This document shows, piece by piece, positions 30,920-34,512 of a stretch of DNA of 34,512 nt (positions are counted from its first letter, which is position 1; every line of letters begins with the position of its first letter). Origin of the DNA: Spirochaetaceae bacterium. GTDB taxonomy: Bacteria; Spirochaetota; Spirochaetia; DSM-2461. The notes beneath the pieces were generated by a model that saw only the letters and a list, made by a program, of their open reading frames with translations, had not been told where the DNA came from and did no database searches. Both the position numbers and the translations under genes were made by a program. The stretch lies in contig JARGFR010000013.1 of the NCBI GenBank assembly GCA_029210985.1, forward strand, positions 1 through 34,512, given 5' to 3'.

Positions 30920-30948
30920 TCGACGATAATCGACGGTCTCTATATACT
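30920..30948 (+). promoter_or_regulatory. Promoter of the cyclophilin-FKBP/radA operon
   Basis: TCGACG (30920-30925) and TATACT (30943-30948) are 17 bp apart. Transcription would start about 43 nt before the ATG, which has a strong AGGAGG. Confidence 0.45.
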
Positions 30949-30997
30949 GACCCATGCGGTTCAGATACCCGCTTATCATCCAATCAGGAGGACATGC

Positions 30998-32032
30998 ATG
31001 AGCCATTCGGGCTTCAGGCGGGGAGTGATGTTCCCGGCCCTCGCGCTCATATTTGCTGTTATGACCACATCATGTAACGAGACAGGTCCCGATCTTCAAG
31101 ACGGACTTTATGCTGAATTCAACACAAATCAAGGTGTTATCATCGTCGAGCTTTACCCCGAGAAGGCACCTTTGACGGTGATGAACTTTGTCGGCCTAGC
31201 GGAAGGCGACCTCGATTTCGCCGATAAAAAAGGCCCTTTCTACGACGGACTGACCTTCCATCGGGTGATTGAGGATTTCATGATCCAAGGCGGTGATCCC
31301 CAGGGTACGGGAGCGGGCGGTCCCGGATACCGTTTCCCAGACGAAACCGACAACGGGCTGAAGTTCGAAGGTCCCGGAGTCCTGGCCATGGCAAACGCCG
31401 GTCCGGATACCAACGGAAGCCAATTCTTCATCACCCATGTCCCGACTCCATGGCTCAATGGAAAGCACACCATTTTCGGCAGTGTCGTTGAGGGTCAGGA
31501 TGTCGTCGACTTCATCGAACAGGGCGATACTATCAAGAAACTGAATATTCTCCGGGTCGGGGCGGAAGCCAAATCCTACGAGGCGGATTCCCAAACCTTT
31601 AAAGAAATCGAAGAGAACCTGACAGCCCGGCAGCGTGCCGCGGAAGAAGACGCTCAGAAGGCAATCATGAACGATATTGCAAACCGATGGCCCGATGCCA
31701 CCCGAGATGATGAAACCGGTATATATTCGGTTGTGAGAAACGAAGGCACCGGCGCCTCACCGACACCCGGAACCACCATCACCGTGCATTACACGGGCAC
31801 GTTGATGGACGGAACCGAATTTGACAGCTCCCGACGGAGGGAAGAGCCCTTCCAGTTCAACGTGGGCAGCGGCCAGGTGATTCCCGGTTGGGACATCTCT
31901 CTTCTCCAGATGAAAAAAGGTGAGAGACGAGTCATCATCCTTCCTCCGGAAATGGCCTATGGGGAACGGGGAATCGGCCCCATTCCTCCAGGTTCCTGGC
32001 TGGTATTCGACGTCGAGTTGCTCGACTTCTAG
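30998..32032 (+). CDS. Exported cyclophilin-FKBP fusion peptidyl-prolyl isomerase, probable lipoprotein
   Basis: 344 residues. The signal peptide ends at Cys26 in AVMTTSC, a relaxed lipobox of the kind found in spirochaetes, so membrane anchoring is likely. The cyclophilin domain (about 36-190) keeps its catalytic residues: [24 protein letters not shown] and GSQFFI. After a charged helical linker ([19 protein letters not shown]), an FKBP domain (about 250-344) keeps [21 protein letters not shown] and AYGERG. Both isomerase folds look active. AGGAGG lies 6 nt before the ATG. It is the first of two tandem paralogues and probably folds exported proteins at the cell envelope. Confidence 0.9.
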   Translation: MSHSGFRRGVMFPALALIFAVMTTSCNETGPDLQDGLYAEFNTNQGVIIVELYPEKAPLTVMNFVGLAEGDLDFADKKGPFYDGLTFHRVIEDFMIQGGDPQGTGAGGPGYRFPDETDNGLKFEGPGVLAMANAGPDTNGSQFFITHVPTPWLNGKHTIFGSVVEGQDVVDFIEQGDTIKKLNILRVGAEAKSYEADSQTFKEIEENLTARQRAAEEDAQKAIMNDIANRWPDATRDDETGIYSVVRNEGTGASPTPGTTITVHYTGTLMDGTEFDSSRRREEPFQFNVGSGQVIPGWDISLLQMKKGERRVIILPPEMAYGERGIGPIPPGSWLVFDVELLDF

Positions 32033-32045
32033 GAGCGATAATACG

Positions 32046-33074
32046 ATGATGCGATCAATTGCCGTCATCTTGCTTCTCACGATGTCCTTCGCCGCACTCA
32101 TGGCAGTGGGCACCGAAGAAGAATTGGGGCCCGGGCTCTATGCCGAGCTCACCACAAACCGCGGCGTCATGGTATTCCTCCTTGACCCGTCCAACACACC
32201 CCTTGCCGTCGCAAACTTCTGCGGGCTCGCGGAAGGCCTGCTGCCGAATGATGAGAAAGGTACGGGCATACCGTATTACGACGGTCTGACATTCTATCGG
32301 GAAGCTCCGGAATACGCGGTGTTCTCAGGCGATCCCCAAGGCACCGGAACCGGAGGACCGGGATACACCATCCCGAGAGAACCCGGTGCCGTCATCAGTA
32401 CGGGTCTGCCGGGTACACTCGTGATGGACGGACTGTTCACCGAATCCTCTGGCAGCCGATTCTTCATCACCATACAGGGCGATCCATTCCTGGATGCCAA
32501 ATACACCGCTTTCGGACGCATCGTCTCCGGAGAACGAGTTTTGAAGAAACTGCAACGCGATGATGTTCTCGAGTCGGTTCGTGTCATCCGGGTCGGAGAG
32601 GATGCTCAAAGTTTCCGTTTTGATGAGAACGCTTTCAAGGAGCTTTACGCGTCCGCCAGAAAAGCGGAAATCGAAGCTCTCGGGGAAACGAATCCGGCCT
32701 TACCCGAAGTCATCAAGGCTTTGGGTGACGAAATGGTAAAAACCTACACGGGTATGTATTACCAGGTTTTGACCGAGGGTGAAGGGGAAAAACCGAAATC
32801 CGGATCTCAGGTTTCCATGAACTACGTCGGACGGCTGCTGAATGGTACGGTTTTCGACAGCTCCATACAGCGAGGTCAGACCTTCGATTTTATCCTGGGA
32901 CGCGACGGTGTGATACCCGGATGGATCGAAATGGTCAGCGATATGACCACCGGAGAGTCCAGAAGGGTCGTGGTTCCGCCGCATCTCGCCTATGGTGAGC
33001 AAGGTCTTGGACCGATAGAACCCAACAGCTGGCTGATTTTCGACATGGAGCTTGTCGGCTTCGTCGATGGCTAA
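32046..33074 (+). CDS. Second cyclophilin-FKBP fusion, degenerate cyclophilin domain
   Basis: 342-residue tandem paralogue of the preceding gene with the same order of domains. The signal peptide (MMRSIAVILLLTMSFAALMA) has no lipobox cysteine, so the protein is probably soluble in the periplasm. The cyclophilin core has lost catalytic side chains: the usual [15 protein letters not shown] reads FYREAPEYAVFSGDP, and GSQFFI reads GSRFFI. The FKBP part looks intact (NYVGRLLNGTVFDSS, VIPGW, AYGEQG). AGGAG lies about 10 nt before the ATG. The stop overlaps the radA start by 8 nt. The first domain may have turned into a binding or chaperone module. Confidence 0.88.
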   Translation: MMRSIAVILLLTMSFAALMAVGTEEELGPGLYAELTTNRGVMVFLLDPSNTPLAVANFCGLAEGLLPNDEKGTGIPYYDGLTFYREAPEYAVFSGDPQGTGTGGPGYTIPREPGAVISTGLPGTLVMDGLFTESSGSRFFITIQGDPFLDAKYTAFGRIVSGERVLKKLQRDDVLESVRVIRVGEDAQSFRFDENAFKELYASARKAEIEALGETNPALPEVIKALGDEMVKTYTGMYYQVLTEGEGEKPKSGSQVSMNYVGRLLNGTVFDSSIQRGQTFDFILGRDGVIPGWIEMVSDMTTGESRRVVVPPHLAYGEQGLGPIEPNSWLIFDMELVGFVDG

Positions 33075-34428
33075 AGGTAGGTCCACCGCATTCGTTTGCG
33101 ACTCCTGCGGGCATGATGAGACAAAATGGCTGGGGCGCTGCCCCTCCTGCGGGGAGTGGAATACATTTAAAGAAGTTCGACTGAGTACCGGCGGATCAGC
33201 CTCTAAGCGATCTTCGGTGAGGACCTCCGCCGCTGTGTCTCCCAGCCGCTTGTCTGAAATCGATTCGACACCGCCGGAGCGGCACCCGACAGGAATAGAC
33301 GAACTCGATAGGGTGCTTGGGGGCGGTCTGTCTCCCGGAACCGCTGTCCTGCTGGGTGGAGAGCCGGGTATCGGTAAATCCACATTGATGCTCCAAGTGG
33401 CGGCAACACTTCCGGGGCAGGGTCTCTACGTATCCGGTGAAGAATCTCCGGGTCAGGTGAAAAATCGGGCCGATCGACTGAAACTCCCTCAGAATTCTTT
33501 GGATGTTCTTTGTGAGACCGATCTCGAAGCCCTGCTCGCCGTCCTGGAAAACCATGAACCGGACTATGTGGTGGTGGATTCCATTCAAACCCTTTTTTCC
33601 GACGAGGCAGGCTCTATCCCGGGAACGCCGAATCAGCTGAAAATCGCCGGACATCGCCTCACCACATGGGCTAAACGATCCGGAAAACCTGTTTTTCTGA
33701 TTGCCCATGTCACAAAAGAAGGCACTATCGCCGGGCCAAAGGTCATTGAGCATCTGGTGGATACGGTTCTGTATTTTGATCACTCATCAGACGATTTGCG
33801 TATTCTCCGGGCATCGAAAAACCGTATGGGTTCGGTGGATGAAGTGGGTCTTTTTCACATGAGTAAAGAAGGTCTTCTGCCGATAGCGGACCCTGCCGGG
33901 CTGTTCCTCGAACACCGTAAAGACGGACCACCTGCGGGCAGCGCCATAGCCGCTGTATACGAGGGATCCCGCATCCTTTTGGTGGAGATACAGGCCCTCA
34001 CCGTGCCGGCCAAGGGTGGAATGGGACGGGTATATTCCGATCGGATCGATAACGGTCGGGTCAGTCGGGTTGCTGCCGTTCTTGAACGCCACGCCGGTTT
34101 GCGTCTCTCAGATCAGGATATCTATGTCAATGTGGCCGGCGGCCTGCGGATCTCCGATACCGGTGCGGAACTGGCCCTGGCTCTGGCTCTTTTCTCCGCC
34201 CGAGCGGAAAAGGCTCTGCCCGCTTTTATGATCGCAATCGGAGAGATAACCCTGGCCGGGGAAGTCAGAAGTGTTCCTCATCTGCGACGGCGGATTAAAA
34301 CCGCATCCGACACTGGGCTGCCGAACTGGATCGCGCCCGCCGCCTCGGATGAGAGCGGCTCGCTGCCCGGTAAGGGGCAGGCCGTTCGACGGCTGAAAGA
34401 AGCAGTGGCCTTAGTGGCTTCGAATTAA
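33067..34428 (+). CDS. radA: DNA repair protein RadA
   Basis: RecA-like ATPase involved in recombination intermediates, 453 residues. The N-terminal zinc finger is Cys11-x2-Cys14 and Cys25-x2-Cys28 (CDSCGHDETKWLGRCPSCGEW). Walker A is GGEPGIGKST and Walker B is YVVVDSIQTLF. The RadA-specific KNRFG motif reads KNRMG here. A Lon-protease-like C-terminal domain follows (GGLRISDTGAELALALALFSAR). The start at 33067 overlaps the second cyclophilin-FKBP gene by 8 nt, and a slightly earlier in-frame ATG exists at 33052. The coupling of radA to envelope isomerases is unexpected. Confidence 0.95.
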   Translation: MAKGRSTAFVCDSCGHDETKWLGRCPSCGEWNTFKEVRLSTGGSASKRSSVRTSAAVSPSRLSEIDSTPPERHPTGIDELDRVLGGGLSPGTAVLLGGEPGIGKSTLMLQVAATLPGQGLYVSGEESPGQVKNRADRLKLPQNSLDVLCETDLEALLAVLENHEPDYVVVDSIQTLFSDEAGSIPGTPNQLKIAGHRLTTWAKRSGKPVFLIAHVTKEGTIAGPKVIEHLVDTVLYFDHSSDDLRILRASKNRMGSVDEVGLFHMSKEGLLPIADPAGLFLEHRKDGPPAGSAIAAVYEGSRILLVEIQALTVPAKGGMGRVYSDRIDNGRVSRVAAVLERHAGLRLSDQDIYVNVAGGLRISDTGAELALALALFSARAEKALPAFMIAIGEITLAGEVRSVPHLRRRIKTASDTGLPNWIAPAASDESGSLPGKGQAVRRLKEAVALVASN

Positions 34429-34512
34429 GAGTATGTGACAGCGTGGGCGAGAGAGGGGCTGCGCCGGGGCACGGCTCGTCAGGCGGAGTCGCCTTTGGCG
34501 GTTCCGGTTCCT

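Noticed and set aside
1-34512. tRNA, rRNA, CRISPR, transposase, integrase or toxin-antitoxin genes
   Set aside because: No T-loop or anticodon-arm signatures, no repeat-spacer array and no matching protein families were seen on either strand.
34429-34512. Possible gene start or terminator after radA
   Set aside because: The 84 bases contain only a short AGGCG-GAGT-CGCCT stem without a U-tract and no convincing start codon with ribosome binding site.

Overview
The window is a gene-dense bacterial chromosome segment of moderately high GC. It shows no rRNA, tRNA, CRISPR array, phage or insertion sequence. A small exported protein that looks like an outer-membrane beta-barrel points to a diderm. 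Fused cyclophilin-FKBP exported proteins, an anti-sigma-type ATPase fused to a cyclic-nucleotide domain, an AspRS with non-discriminating-type residues, and NifS/NifU-type Fe-S assembly with FeoAB iron uptake together suggest an anaerobic or microaerophilic spirochaete-like organism. That taxonomic call is inference; no marker here settles it.

Layout. 0-2.2 kb (minus): a two-component system (OmpR-type regulator and HAMP histidine kinase), followed by the start of a probable secreted protein cut by the window edge. 2.4-7.7 kb (plus): a UMF1/Atg22-type MFS transporter, then a tightly coupled run of a TPR protein, an 83-aa unknown, proC and a GAF-containing PtsP-like enzyme I. 7.7-10.7 kb (minus): an IscR-like Rrf2 regulator, a small beta-barrel protein and htpG. 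10.8-12.1 kb (plus): a CNNM/CorC-type membrane protein. 12.1-14.3 kb (minus): nifS-nifU. 14.4-15.2 kb (plus): a DUF2156/aminoacyl-PG-synthase-like acyltransferase, followed by a structured intergenic stretch with an intrinsic terminator.

15.5-19.2 kb (plus) is the most unusual part. A 111-bp nest of inverted repeats surrounds the promoter of a cysteine-containing Rrf2 regulator. The regulator is the first of five overlapping genes: the regulator, a cytosolic solute-binding-like protein, a HypB/UreG-like GTPase with CxxC motifs, an ABC ATPase, and an 80-aa zinc-ribbon protein. The solute-binding-like protein and the ABC ATPase share a DUF1858-like N-terminal module. The genes overlap by 4-8 nt, so they are almost certainly co-translated. 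I read this as a candidate undescribed metallocofactor, Fe-S or nickel handling system. Convergent with it (19.2-23.1 kb, minus) runs ArsR repressor, Zn/Cd-type P1B ATPase, SsuC-like ABC permease and SsuB-like ATPase, probably one metal-responsive operon.

23.2-26.3 kb (plus): DtxR/MntR-family regulator, feoA and feoB. 26.4-28.2 kb: aspS. 28.2-29.6 kb (minus): the HATPase-cNMP fusion. 29.7-30.9 kb: a 3-phosphoglycerate dehydrogenase-like gene. 31.0-34.4 kb: two tandem cyclophilin-FKBP fusion genes and radA. The last 84 bases after radA hold no gene I can support.

A recurring regulatory theme is that five genes (TPR, first Rrf2, DUF2156, aspS, HATPase-cNMP) have a -10-like hexamer ending 6-7 nt before the start codon and no Shine-Dalgarno. 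This is the geometry of leaderless transcripts. Other genes in the same window have strong Shine-Dalgarno sequences.
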